Shown here piece after piece: positions 36,355 through 45,232 of a stretch of DNA of 64,000 nt (position 1 is the first letter of the stretch; every line of letters begins with the position of its first letter). The notes below the pieces were generated by a model. It ran no database searches, was not told where the DNA came from, and saw only the letters and a list, made by a program, of their open reading frames with translations. Both the position numbers and the translations under genes were made by a program. The DNA is from Arthrobacter echini (GTDB lineage: Bacteria; Actinomycetota; Actinomycetes; Actinomycetales; Micrococcaceae), in the NCBI RefSeq assembly GCF_004803505.1, contig NZ_SSWH01000005.1, forward strand, positions 174,544-238,543, read 5' to 3'.

Positions 36355-36627
36355 ATGGTACAGGCAAAATTGACGAGTAAGGGCCAGGTAACGATTCCGC
36401 TGGAAGTACGGCAGGCGCTAGGACTCGAAGCCGGTAGCAAGATCGATTTCATCCGGTCGGCTGACGGCAGAATTGTCCTGGAGGTGGTCCGCACATCGGT
36501 GGCGTCGTTGCAAGGTGTCTTGCGGCGGGACGGCGGGGACTCTCTCTCCGTCGAGGCCATGAACGATGCTGTGCAGGACGAAGCGCTGGCTCGGATGGCG
36601 CGCTCTGATTCCGAGGACCATTCATGA
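36355..36627 (+). CDS. vapB: AbrB/MazE-family antitoxin (VapB-type)
   Basis: A 90-residue swapped-hairpin AbrB protein: AKLTSKGQVTIPLEVRQALG followed by LEAGSKIDFIRSADGRIVLE is the DNA-binding half, and the acidic tail binds the toxin. ATG at 36355; a GTG one codon earlier is possible. The stop overlaps the toxin start as ATGA. Palindromes just upstream fit autoregulation. The antitoxin family differs from the Phd-type pair at 25606, so the two systems should not cross-talk. Confidence 0.9.
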   Translation: MVQAKLTSKGQVTIPLEVRQALGLEAGSKIDFIRSADGRIVLEVVRTSVASLQGVLRRDGGDSLSVEAMNDAVQDEALARMARSDSEDHS

Positions 36628-37022
36628 TCGGCTTGGACACCAACGTCATCGTCCGCTTCCTCACTCAGGATGACTCCAGTCAGTCGGCGCTCGCTGCCTC
36701 GCTCCTCGGCTCCCTCACCCCGGTTCAGCCCGGCTACATCAGTCCGGCGGTGCTGGTCGAGACCTACTGGGTGCTGAGACGCGGGTACAGGCTTACGGTA
36801 AAGGATGTTGTTCCGACGCTGCTGGCACTTGTGTCGAGCGACGAGATCCTCGTGGAGCACGCGGATCTTGTGCGTACTGCGTTGCGACGTGCGCTCGAAG
36901 GGTACGACTTCGCCGACGCCTTGATAGCGCTCGACGGCGTCCGACGGGGCTGCGAGTTCACTGCAACCTTCGATCGGCATGCTTCAGGTCTCGAGGGTAT
37001 GAAGCTGCTGCAGGGAGCTTGA
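36624..37022 (+). CDS. vapC: PIN-domain toxin (VapC-type ribonuclease)
   Basis: A 132-residue PIN toxin. Asp5 in IGLDTNVIVRFLTQDD, a Glu in AVLVETYWVLRRGY, and the aspartates in YDFADALIALDG and TATFDRHAS build the acidic metal site. It overlaps its antitoxin by four bases. It sits directly after the MocR-like gene, in an interval that elsewhere in the window carries different cargo (see findings). Confidence 0.9.
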   Translation: MIGLDTNVIVRFLTQDDSSQSALAASLLGSLTPVQPGYISPAVLVETYWVLRRGYRLTVKDVVPTLLALVSSDEILVEHADLVRTALRRALEGYDFADALIALDGVRRGCEFTATFDRHASGLEGMKLLQGA

Positions 37023-37076
37023 GCCTGACAGGCTACGGACGCCGAGGGTTACGTTCGAGAGCAAATGCCGGCCAGG

Positions 37077-37136
37077 TCAGGACCCACCGCCGAGGACATC
37101 GACATGCACGTGGTCCCGGTGGTGGAAGACCTCGAC
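37077..37136 (-). pseudogene. Tail fragment of an M15-like peptidase gene
   Basis: The minus strand reads VEVFHHRDHVHVDVLGGGS followed by TGA at 37077-37079. It matches the end of the intact gene at 44234 (LRHLDHVHVDVVRGRS). DNA past the stop is also shared: GCCAGGTCAGGACC occurs at 37071-37084 and at 44228-44241. Only about 20 codons can be aligned. The rest of 37023-37295 holds no recognisable gene. Confidence 0.65.
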
Positions 37137-37295
37137 GCCTACCCCAACTCCGCCGCGCCCAGCTCATCTACGCCCTGGACTGCGATGAGCCAGAAAAGTA
37201 TGGTCGACAGGGGACTGGGGCTGCCAGCGGGCTAGTCGCGCCGTGATACGCCGTCGAGCTTCGCCCGAACTCACATCATTCAGAGAGGTTTCACC

Positions 37296-38048
37296 ATGTC
37301 AGCATCACAATTGGCGGGGCACGTGGTCATCGTCACCGGGGGCGCTTCCGGCATCGGCGGAGCCACCACCCGGGTATTGGTCGCCCGCGGAGCGAAGGTC
37401 GCCGCGGTGGATATCAGCGAAGAAGCCGGTCAGGAACTGACCTCGGACCTCGGTGAGAACGTCGCCTTCCTCAACGGTGACGTGTCCGACCCGGATGTGG
37501 CCGCCCAGGCCGTCGCACTCGCGGTCGAACGATTCGGCAAGCTCACGGGACTGGTGAACAACGCCCACGCCTCACGGCAGAAACCTTTCCTCGAACTCGA
37601 GGCAGCCGACTGGGAGCTCTCCTTCGGCACCGGATTCTGGGCAACGGTCCAGTTCATGAAGGCCGCCCATCCCGAGCTCGCGAAGGTCGGCGGCTCGATC
37701 GTCAACTTCGGTTCAGGTGCCGCCATCAGTGGGCAGGAGACACAGGCCGCGTATGCTGCCGCCAAGGAGGCCATCCGCGGTGTGTCACGGGTGGCTGCCA
37801 ACGAATGGGCACCGTCGGGTATCCGAGTGAATGTCGTCTCTCCACTGGCTTACACCAGCGGTGTGGAGGCGTGGTCGAAGGCCGCGCCGGAGCAGTACGA
37901 GCAGGTCCTCAAATCCACCCCTCTGGGTCGTTTCGGTGACCCGCAGACCGACGTCGCCCCCATTGTCGCGTTCCTCCTCTCCGATGATTCCCAGTACATG
38001 ACCGGCCAGACGGTCATGGCTGACGGGGGCACGCACAAGCTGTACTGA
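37296..38048 (+). CDS. SDR-family oxidoreductase
   Basis: A 250-residue classical short-chain dehydrogenase. The cofactor motif is VTGGASGIGGATTR (14-27), GLVNNAHAS stands where NNAG is usual, Ser lies in FGSGAAISG, and the catalytic pair is YAAAK in QAAYAAAKEAIRG. An acidic residue after the second strand (VDISEE) suggests NAD. Start ATG with AGAGAGG upstream. A second SDR gene follows 40 bases on, but is frameshifted. Confidence 0.9.
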   Translation: MSASQLAGHVVIVTGGASGIGGATTRVLVARGAKVAAVDISEEAGQELTSDLGENVAFLNGDVSDPDVAAQAVALAVERFGKLTGLVNNAHASRQKPFLELEAADWELSFGTGFWATVQFMKAAHPELAKVGGSIVNFGSGAAISGQETQAAYAAAKEAIRGVSRVAANEWAPSGIRVNVVSPLAYTSGVEAWSKAAPEQYEQVLKSTPLGRFGDPQTDVAPIVAFLLSDDSQYMTGQTVMADGGTHKLY

Positions 38049-38088
38049 TGAATGTGCGAGACCATCAACGATCGTGAAGGGTAGGACG

Positions 38089-38864
38089 ATGGCCGATTAC
38101 CTTGGACTACGAGGAAAAAACGGTCTGGTGACCGCGGCAGGCGACGGGATCGGCCGTGCGAGTGCACTCGCGTTCGCCGAGGCGGGAGCGTGCGTGCTCA
38201 TTTCCGACATCAGTGCCGAAGGGTTGGAGGAGACCGCCCGCCTGATCACGGAGGTGGGTGGTGAGTATGAGCTCCTCGTTGCCGACAGTTCGCTCGAATC
38301 CACAGCGCAGGACGCCGTGACCGAGTGGCGGAGCGGTGGGGGTCGCTGGATTTCGCACACAACAATGCCGGGGTCGGGGCCGCCAGCACTCCGTTCACCG
38401 AACAGGATCTCGCCACGTGGGAGCGGATCTTCAACCTCAACGTCTTCGGCGCGATGATGTTCATGAAGCACGAGCTGCGCCAGATGGACAAGCAGGGTTC
38501 GGGGGCGATCGTCAACACGTCGTCCATGTCGGGTAAGAGCGGTTCACCGGGGCTTTCGCCGTACAACGCCTCGAAGTGGGCGCTGAACGGGATGACCCAG
38601 ACGGCGGCCCTGGAGTACGCGTCCAAAGGGGTCAGGGTGAACGCGTTCTGCCCGGGCGCCACTGTGACGACGTCGCTGGCGAACTGGAAGGAGTCCTCAC
38701 CTGATGCCTATAGCGCCGTCACCGCTGCGATCCCGATGAAGCGGATGACCACGGTCGAGGAACAGGCCGCTGCCGCTGTGTGGCTATGTTCAGGTCAGGC
38801 GAGTTACATCACGGGCACCTTACTCAACGTCGAGGGCGGAGACGGGATTCTCGGTAAGCAGTAG
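38089..38864 (+). pseudogene. SDR-family oxidoreductase with a frameshift
   Basis: ATG 38089 leads into a second SDR: LVTAAGDGIGRASALAFAEA is the cofactor motif. At about 38325 the reading frame breaks. It runs as QDAVTE, and the family text continues one frame over as VAERWGSLDFAHNNAGVGAA, with NTSSMSGKSG and the catalytic YNASK further on, to a stop at 38864. A single missing base explains it. Everything else looks intact, so it is either a recent inactivation or a sequence error. An internal ATG could in principle start the second part, without the cofactor motif. Confidence 0.82.
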
Positions 38865-39024
38865 CGCCGTATTCGGAGGGGTGTTCGGAGCTACTTCGGA
38901 GCGAGCGGTGGGCACGGCTGGCGGGGTCGGACTCGATGGATCCAGGTTCAGCCTGGATACTCGGCCCTCGCTGAAGTGGCGGGCCCCTCCTTCTCGCGGT
39001 CGCGCGCGTTCGGTCCTCGATGAT

Positions 39025-39225
39025 GCAGATCGCAGCCGGTAGATGGGCTTGAGTGCGGTTGCGACCGTTTTCCGGTCCTGGTGGTTCACGGACCTGGAGG
39101 CGGCGCGGATCAGGTGCACGACACACGTCTGCACCCTCGCTGGCCTGCACCAAGATGCCCAGCACGTGCATGACGCCGTCCATGTCGACGCCCACGGCGA
39201 TGCGGTAGCGCTGGTCAAACTCGCC
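39025..39225 (-). mobile_element. IS256-family transposase remnant, internal part
   Basis: Minus-strand frames carry RYRIAVGVDMDGVMHVLGIL, then (another frame) VQTCVVHLIRAASRSVNHQD and RKTVATALKPIY, two central blocks of IS256 transposases that normally lie farther apart. So there is at least one internal deletion and one frameshift. The remaining DNA of the gap 38865-39327 shows no gene on either strand. Confidence 0.65.
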
Positions 39226-39327
39226 AGCACGCCAACGGGAAACACGACGGAAATCCAGTGCTCCGCGTCCGGGAAAAGTCACTCGTAAGGATTAGGGTGA
39301 GGGTAGTCACTCAATGCAGGGGGAATC

Positions 39328-40428
39328 GTGGAATTCGCGGAACGATTGACGGCGCTGGCAGCGAAGGTGCGGCAGCAACGGTCTCAGATCGACACGGAGG
39401 AAGCGACGAAGAACGCCTTCGTGATGCCCTTCATCTCCACCATCCTCGGCTACGACGTCTTCAACCCGTTGGAGGTGGTTCCCGAGTTCACCGCCGATGT
39501 CGGCGTGAAGAAGGGCGAGAAGATCGACTATGCGATCATGCATGGCGGAACGGTCCAAATTCTTATCGAGTGCAAAAAGTCAAAAGAGCCACTGAAGATC
39601 GAGCATGCTTCTCAGCTGTACCGGTACTTCGCCGTCACCAACGCTCGGATAGCAATCCTCACCAACGGTGAAATCTACGAGTTTTTTACCGACCTTGATG
39701 CGCCTAATCGCATGGATGCCAAGCCGTTTCTTGTGCTGGACCTCAACGACATTGACGAGACCTTGATACCCGAGTTGATGAAGCTGACAAAGGAGATCTT
39801 CGACCTTGACTCGATCATCAACGCTGCAGGAGAGTTGAAATACATCGGTCAGATCAAGCGGACACTTGCATCACAATTCAAGGAGCCCGACGCAGAGTGG
39901 ATCAAGTTCCTCACAATGCGCGTGTACGACGGGGGCTCCTACACGCAGAAGGTTCGTGAGCAGTTTTCCGGTCTCGTGACAAAGGCGACCAAGCAGTTCC
40001 TCAACGAACAGGTCAATGACCGGCTCAAAACTGCTTTGGGCGCTCCGAATTTCCCCTTGGCGAGCGAACCGGCAGTTGCGGCGAATATCACCAGTGAACA
40101 GGTAGTCGAGGATGACCTGAACGAAACAGCGGTCGAGACGACGCTCGAGGAGCTCGAAGGCTACCAGATCGTCCGCGCAATCGTCTGCAACGAGGTGAAG
40201 GCTGCGCGAGTGGCGCAGCGGGATGCGAAGTCCTACTTTGCGGTGCTGCTCGACGACAACAACCGCAAACCGATTGCACGCTTACACTTCAACCGCGTAC
40301 AGAAGTATTTGGGAGTTTTCGATGGGCAGAAGGTTGAGCAGCGCATTCCGATCTCCTCGTTGGATGAGATTTACGAGCATGCAGATGCTCTTCGCTCCAG
40401 CGTCAGGGCGTATCTAGCGGCGGGTTGA
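39328..40428 (+). CDS. Orphan type I restriction HsdR-like nuclease (HSDR_N_2 domain)
   Basis: A 366-residue protein with the N-terminal nuclease domain of type I restriction HsdR subunits. TEEATKNAFVMPFI is followed by the PD-(D/E)XK core: Asp67 (EKIDYAI) and Glu81-Cys-Lys83 (ILIECKKS), then HASQLYRYFAVTNARIAIL. No helicase domain follows and no hsdM or hsdS gene is near. The C-terminal half has a helical region and a second small domain (VRAIVCNEVKAARVAQRDAK). GTG start with GGGGGA. Such stand-alone proteins are common and unexplained; single-gene defence is plausible. Confidence 0.85.
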   Translation: MEFAERLTALAAKVRQQRSQIDTEEATKNAFVMPFISTILGYDVFNPLEVVPEFTADVGVKKGEKIDYAIMHGGTVQILIECKKSKEPLKIEHASQLYRYFAVTNARIAILTNGEIYEFFTDLDAPNRMDAKPFLVLDLNDIDETLIPELMKLTKEIFDLDSIINAAGELKYIGQIKRTLASQFKEPDAEWIKFLTMRVYDGGSYTQKVREQFSGLVTKATKQFLNEQVNDRLKTALGAPNFPLASEPAVAANITSEQVVEDDLNETAVETTLEELEGYQIVRAIVCNEVKAARVAQRDAKSYFAVLLDDNNRKPIARLHFNRVQKYLGVFDGQKVEQRIPISSLDEIYEHADALRSSVRAYLAAG

Positions 40429-40524
40429 GCGCGTGCTGGTCCCCAGCTGCCAGTAGGTTTCGGTGGAGTGGCTACCGCTTCAGCAGCACTGGACCGGAAC
40501 ATCCGCAGGTGCTGGGTGTCGACG

Positions 40525-40752
40525 GGGGGTGACGACATCAATATTTGGGGGCCGGTCCTCGACGAGCCGCCGGCGCTGGTCAGACTCGCCGTCCAGGGGA
40601 TAGGGGTCATGGCGGGGACGCCCTTCGAGGTGCTGCAGGAGAAGGGCGGCCACCTTTTGGTCACGGTGGCGACCGCTACCTCCGAAGTGGAGGAGCTCGC
40701 CTGAAATATCGCGATGGATGCCAGGACCGGTCGCTGGACGGGTAGGTGCTGA
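40525..40752 (+). pseudogene. Tail fragment of the MocR-like aminotransferase gene (second copy)
   Basis: About 75 codons align without gaps to the end of the gene at 35149-36297: DDINIWGPVLDEPPALVRLA, then VQGIGVMAGTPFEVLQEKGG, then a stop codon (TGA at 40702-40704), then NIAMDARTGRWTGRC and TGA at 40750-40752. The copy has diverged a good deal and carries a nonsense codon. The rest of the 377-base gap 40429-40805 shows no gene. Confidence 0.85.
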
Positions 40753-40805
40753 GTCCCAGGGGTCAGCCGGCCGCGAGAGCTACACCGACCGAAGGGCACC
40801 GCCGC

Positions 40806-42185
40806 TCAGGCTTCCCACCCCTTCGCACCTATCCAACGGAGAGCAGTCAGCGACGGCAGGAAGAGGTACTCTCCCCCAGCCATACGGTTGAAGGTCGTGA
40901 TGCCATTCAACCGGTGGCGAACAGGATCTGCCGGAATAGTGAAGTTTCCATCCGTGTCGTCATGGATCCCGACGATCGGGTCCCGCTCGGTGCCGAGGTC
41001 GATGAAGTTGCCACCGTTGATCCACTCCTGCTGCAGGAACTCGATGGTGTCGAAGGCCCGAGCGCTGATGAAAATGAAGTAGATGCCGCGATCCTCCTTC
41101 GCATCGTCGGTCGGCGTCACCTCGGGCGTCCATTTGGGCCCATAAGTTGATGATCGTCGAATGATGCGGTGGATGTTCACGTCGGTCATGATCGTCAATT
41201 GGCTGTCTCTCGGATTGAGACGGCGCATGTGGCTGGAGTGCGGACACATCAAGCCCTTCGGATCGTTCTTGAAGGAGAAGTCGTTGTTCCGTTGTGGATC
41301 TGCACCCAATTGTTCGTCATCGTGATCCGGAGCCAGGGTCAGTGGTGCCCCGCTGCGCCATCTGCCGAACATTTTCGCTGCGAGTTCGTGCTGCGCCTCG
41401 TCATCTGATGCATGGGACGCAACATACTCATTGAACTGGCCAACCCGGCTGACGAATTTGCGCAGGACCACATAGGTGCCGTTCCGCCCCAGCTCGACCG
41501 GCTCGGGTACCGCAAGCGGCTTACCAGTCTCGCTGTCCTCACCGAGGATGAACTCGCCAGCCGCGATCGCGCGTTCCTGCCCTGGTTGGGGCGCAACTCC
41601 GCTACCCGCAATGGTCGGTTGTGAGATCGAGTCGCGGAACCCAAAGGGATTCTTCGCATCCTCGTCCGCGCCGAACCGGTGCGTGCTCAACAAGGTGACG
41701 CCCTCGACGCGATCCACTTCCTCCATCGCAGCGGCTATCGCAGCCTCCAGAGCAGCTTCGTCCTCAGCATAGATCGACAGTGCAATGTGGAGATTGCCAG
41801 GCGTCAATGGCTCATCCCAGTGTTCAGGAGCGTTGCCACCGTAGTCATGCAGTTGTTGCGCCCGGGCCGCCATGCCTTGCCTGAACGGTAACGGGAAGCT
41901 TTCGAGCGACTGCTCTGGCAGACCTAACGCTCTGAGCCCCTCGTAGCTGATGGCTACCCCGGTCCAGGCCGCGAGATCGTCGGCCCAGTCGTGGGCGGAC
42001 GGGATTCTGTCCGGCAGCCGTGCGAGTAACTCTCGCCCATCGGTCGCGTCGTCAACGTGAAGCATCGCGTGAATACCGACGTACGGTTCAGGGCGGGATC
42101 GGAGCACCAGGCCCTGGATATCGTCGAGGTCGAGCTCTACTCTCTCACGTCGGAAGAGCCTCTTCAGATCAGCCAGTCCGGCCAT
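40806..42185 (-). CDS. Dye-decolorising (DyP-type) peroxidase
   Basis: A 459-residue haem peroxidase of the larger DyP class. The family GXXDG motif appears as NPFGFRDSISQPT, with Ser in place of the second Gly; the distal Asp is kept. The proximal His segment is CPHSSHMRRLNPR, and the distal Arg fits the region after it. No Tat signal and no encapsulin-targeting tail are visible, so it is probably cytoplasmic. It is the last gene of a three-gene operon with an unknown protein (1-base gap) and a catalase-like protein, which points to peroxide-linked chemistry. Confidence 0.9.
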   Translation of the reverse strand: MAGLADLKRLFRRERVELDLDDIQGLVLRSRPEPYVGIHAMLHVDDATDGRELLARLPDRIPSAHDWADDLAAWTGVAISYEGLRALGLPEQSLESFPLPFRQGMAARAQQLHDYGGNAPEHWDEPLTPGNLHIALSIYAEDEAALEAAIAAAMEEVDRVEGVTLLSTHRFGADEDAKNPFGFRDSISQPTIAGSGVAPQPGQERAIAAGEFILGEDSETGKPLAVPEPVELGRNGTYVVLRKFVSRVGQFNEYVASHASDDEAQHELAAKMFGRWRSGAPLTLAPDHDDEQLGADPQRNNDFSFKNDPKGLMCPHSSHMRRLNPRDSQLTIMTDVNIHRIIRRSSTYGPKWTPEVTPTDDAKEDRGIYFIFISARAFDTIEFLQQEWINGGNFIDLGTERDPIVGIHDDTDGNFTIPADPVRHRLNGITTFNRMAGGEYLFLPSLTALRWIGAKGWEA

Positions 42186-42186
42186 G

Positions 42187-42882
42187 TCAGTAGTCCACTC
42201 CTTCGGGCTTGGAGATGGAATCCGTCAGTGCTTTCAGCGCCGCGCTGGTGCTGGGATCGAGGTCCTCACGTCCTGCCATTGCGTCGAAGAACTCGTTGAG
42301 CGCGTGCTCTGTCCGCTGCATGCGACGAACATCCACCACCGTCACCTGTGGATTTGCGACAAACCATCCCGCCGCATCGATCTGTCTGTCAGCAATGAAA
42401 TCCTTCACATCAGGACTGTCAATGCCAGGCCAACCCTCGGCATTCTGGAACAGGAAGTCCATGAGCTCGGGAATCTTCGTTGCAAAATCGTTGATGTAGG
42501 CATCCCAGTCCCCGTCATAGGCGGTGGCGAAAAGGATACGGGTATTGTTCTCGAGGAAGACGAAACGCATGTCGTGCAACGTTGAGACACGCTGTGCACC
42601 ATCCATATTACCTTTGGTGAGGTTGAAGATTCGCTGAAGCCGCTCCGCTCCACCGGGCTTGAGGTCGGCAATGACGGTCAGTTCGGACACCTTGCCGGAT
42701 CGTAGTCCCACACGGCCGGCTGAATCTGCGGTTCCCGTGAGATCAGGGTTGTGGTCCCGAACCATGGCCTCGATGGCGATCCTTACCACGTGCGGCGCAT
42801 CACCAGCAACTTCCTGGACCCGGCGCGAGATTTCGTCGAATCTGCTTTCGTCCTGCAACCGGGGATCTTCTCGCTTTGCCAT
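42187..42882 (-). CDS. Unknown protein between catalase-like and DyP genes
   Basis: 231 residues, family not recognised. A charged helical N-terminus (DESRFDEISRRVQEV) leads to a region with ELTVIADLKPGGAERLQRIF and MRFVFLENNTRILFATAYDG, then DWDAYINDFATKIPELMDFL. The alternating strands and helices are compatible with a ferredoxin-like alpha/beta barrel, the fold DyP peroxidases and chlorite dismutases are built from, but this is a guess from pattern. Lies 35 bases after the catalase-like gene and one base before the DyP gene, so the three are co-expressed. Confidence 0.6.
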   Translation of the reverse strand: MAKREDPRLQDESRFDEISRRVQEVAGDAPHVVRIAIEAMVRDHNPDLTGTADSAGRVGLRSGKVSELTVIADLKPGGAERLQRIFNLTKGNMDGAQRVSTLHDMRFVFLENNTRILFATAYDGDWDAYINDFATKIPELMDFLFQNAEGWPGIDSPDVKDFIADRQIDAAGWFVANPQVTVVDVRRMQRTEHALNEFFDAMAGREDLDPSTSAALKALTDSISKPEGVDY

Positions 42883-42917
42883 TGTCTGACCCTTCTTGTC
42901 GTTGTTTCGTATCTTCT

Positions 42918-43997
42918 TCAGTCGGGAATCTGGTCGATGCCGTCAGGTTCCACACGAGGACGTGCATTCTCCGAGTGGCGGAAGGCGGTCGACCTCTCGT
43001 ACGCGTCCTTCCGGACGCGCATGATCGATCCGAGCGGCTGGTGTGCAAGGACGCCGTCCCACGGATTGAACGTCGGAAGATCGTCGCCATCGTCGCGCCG
43101 TGCTGCACCGTAGGCATCCTGGGGCTCAAGCCTCAGAGTTGCAATCGGCTGATTAGGTGAGGCATTCTCGTCCCACGACACCGTCGTATCCTCGACAGGC
43201 ATCGTGTCGAGACCCATGCATAACTGTGCGTCAGGTTCGTACTCAGCGGACTCGGTACGAAAGTGATCGACTACGAGGTCCCTGATGGATGAAAAATCAT
43301 TCACGTCCATCCGACGATCAGTCAATGCCCGTACATTGTTTGACCGCGGTACGAGGGAGATCTTTGCGACGTAGTCGCCATACCTCACGGCTGCCTGCGT
43401 GTAGTAGGTCTCTCCCAGTACGTGGCTGTTGTCGCGTCCAACTCCCTCCGACGCTTTCCGCGCGAGGGTCCCGGTTCCGGCAACCAGCTTCTGAAGAACC
43501 TCCGGTGATTGTGCGTTCTTCTCCAGCCGTGGAAGCATTCGCTTGTACTGCTGAATGGTGCCGAACGCGAGCGTCGGGAAATTGACCATCGGGAAGTCCT
43601 GATTGCCATTCTTCAACCCGGGAAGCAGGCGCTCCCCATCGACGCCGATGATTGTGACGGCGAAGCCGGGCGGCGCAGGCACCCTTTCACTATGGATGTC
43701 TCCGGGTGACGAGGACATGCGAACGACAACGTCGTATCGACGCGGCGTAGCAAAAACCCCCTGGGCGAGCCGCGGTGGGGGTCCCCCGTTCACGGTCAGA
43801 CTCGCCTTCAGAACCGCATGGCTCTTCGCGTGGGCGTCGCGAGCCGCATGCTGGTGCTTCTCCGTGTTTGCCCGCTGTGTCTCCGCTATCTCCTTGAGAA
43901 TCTCCTCGATCAACGGGCTCTCGTGGTCGGCTTCGCGTTCGACGCCGTTCGAGAATGTTTGGAAATCCTTCATCGAGCGAGCGTAGGCCTCGGTCAC
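42918..43997 (-). CDS. Catalase-family haem protein (short, catalase-like)
   Basis: 359 residues, shorter than monofunctional catalases (about 480 or more). The distal His region is RDAHAKSHAVLKASLTV (His56), comparable with the HAKG motif. VVVRMSSSPGDIHSER and GFAVTIIGVDGERLLPG follow the catalase barrel, and NQDFPMVNFPTLAFGT matches the family's DFPLINSPxF-like segment. Such minimal catalase-like proteins act as peroxidases or lipid-hydroperoxide enzymes. First gene of the operon with an unknown protein and DyP. The interval 43998-44233 upstream is non-coding and presumably holds its promoter. Confidence 0.8.
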   Translation of the reverse strand: MTEAYARSMKDFQTFSNGVEREADHESPLIEEILKEIAETQRANTEKHQHAARDAHAKSHAVLKASLTVNGGPPPRLAQGVFATPRRYDVVVRMSSSPGDIHSERVPAPPGFAVTIIGVDGERLLPGLKNGNQDFPMVNFPTLAFGTIQQYKRMLPRLEKNAQSPEVLQKLVAGTGTLARKASEGVGRDNSHVLGETYYTQAAVRYGDYVAKISLVPRSNNVRALTDRRMDVNDFSSIRDLVVDHFRTESAEYEPDAQLCMGLDTMPVEDTTVSWDENASPNQPIATLRLEPQDAYGAARRDDGDDLPTFNPWDGVLAHQPLGSIMRVRKDAYERSTAFRHSENARPRVEPDGIDQIPD

Positions 43998-44233
43998 GGA
44001 CGATGTCGAGGCTGAGCGGTCTCAGCCTCACTTGCACATAGTGGGATGTACTCAATGAGATGCAGAGTTTCGACGTTCGGGACAGGACCTGATACGAGCG
44101 GGCAGACGGTGTTCCACGATTTTCTTTCGCAGCTCCGGCGGGGAGCTTGCGCGACCGGTTCGACCCAGATTCTGCGCTGGCCGTGAGCCACGATCTTCAC
44201 CGCCCGAACTCGGCAGGGGCGTGTATAGCCAGG

Positions 44234-45076
44234 TCAGGACCGACCGCGGACGACATCGACATGCACGTGATCGAGGTGGCGGAGTATCTTGTTCGCGGGA
44301 GGCGGCGCCTCGTAGGGGTGCCACTGCCCCCGGTCGATGTGGGCGCTCCAGAACTGGTCGTCGAAGATCACGTATTGGATGTCCAGACTCTCGGCGTGGG
44401 CCACGAGCCACTGCGCCAGAAGCCACCCGTCACGCTGGTTCTCCTCCGTGATCGGCCGGAAGAAGACGTCGATCGCGCGCCCGTCGTAGTGGGTGGATTC
44501 CTCTCCGTGCCCCTGCCCGACGCCACCCGGCGCGAAACCGCCCAGGCTCTGTTCCCCGAATACCTCGACCATCGCTGTGCGTACCTCTTCCGCGCGCGGT
44601 GTGAGCCCGGTGTCGGTCAGCGACTGTTCCGGCAGGTCACCAGGAGCCGTTCCCCGGCAGCTCAGCACCGGACCAGGACCACCTGACGCACCACCAGCCA
44701 GCGCCTGCAGCACTGCCTGGTCGATATCTGAGCTGTCCGGGGCTTCCAATCCGCGAGCCTGGAGCGCAGCCGCCGTCGTCGCGCGTTCTGCCTCGTCCCG
44801 GTCGAGGTCCATCTCTCCCTCCGTCGTCCTGACAACGCAGTCCGGCCCGGACAGCAATGACCTACCCTCGGTACGCAGATTGTCGACGGCGCCCGGCCGA
44901 ATCAGCAGCAGTACGGCCATGAGCGCGGCGAGAACGAGGAAGGAGAGCAGGAGAAGCAGGGGACCGCGTGGAGTCGTCTGCCGTCTGTCGGTCGACGTCG
45001 TCACAGCGAGCGTCCGTCCCTCGGGACCACGACGTCCAGCTGCTTGTCGCCTCTTATCCGCGGGAACCATGTGCAC
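44234..45076 (-). CDS. Membrane-anchored M15-like (D-Ala-D-Ala carboxypeptidase-like) protein
   Basis: 280 residues from 45076 (GTG); ATG 45070 or GTG 45004 are alternatives, none with a good ribosome site. One N-terminal TM helix (PLLLLLSFLVLAALMAVLLL) places the rest outside. The C-terminal domain has ESTHYDGRAIDVFF and LRHLDHVHVDVV, the His/Asp/His zinc pattern of VanY/M15-like peptidases. It likely acts on cell-wall peptides. A diverged fragment of its 3' end lies at 37077-37136. Confidence 0.75.
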   Translation of the reverse strand: MHMVPADKRRQAAGRRGPEGRTLAVTTSTDRRQTTPRGPLLLLLSFLVLAALMAVLLLIRPGAVDNLRTEGRSLLSGPDCVVRTTEGEMDLDRDEAERATTAAALQARGLEAPDSSDIDQAVLQALAGGASGGPGPVLSCRGTAPGDLPEQSLTDTGLTPRAEEVRTAMVEVFGEQSLGGFAPGGVGQGHGEESTHYDGRAIDVFFRPITEENQRDGWLLAQWLVAHAESLDIQYVIFDDQFWSAHIDRGQWHPYEAPPPANKILRHLDHVHVDVVRGRS

Positions 45077-45232
45077 AGTGATCGGGAACTCAGGACGATG
45101 ACAACTCCTTCTCGGGGTGCGGCGGTCCTCCGATCAACGGAGAAGCGCACTGAAGGATCAATCGACGACGGCAGCAATTAGTTCCCCGAAGCGCGCTGCC
45201 CCGGCGGGGCGACGTGGGAGATTTTCTTCCGG

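Noticed and set aside
40806..42185. Possible encapsulin cargo status of the DyP peroxidase
   Set aside because: No encapsulin gene nearby and the C-terminus (LRWIGAKGWEA) lacks the usual targeting peptide after a flexible linker.
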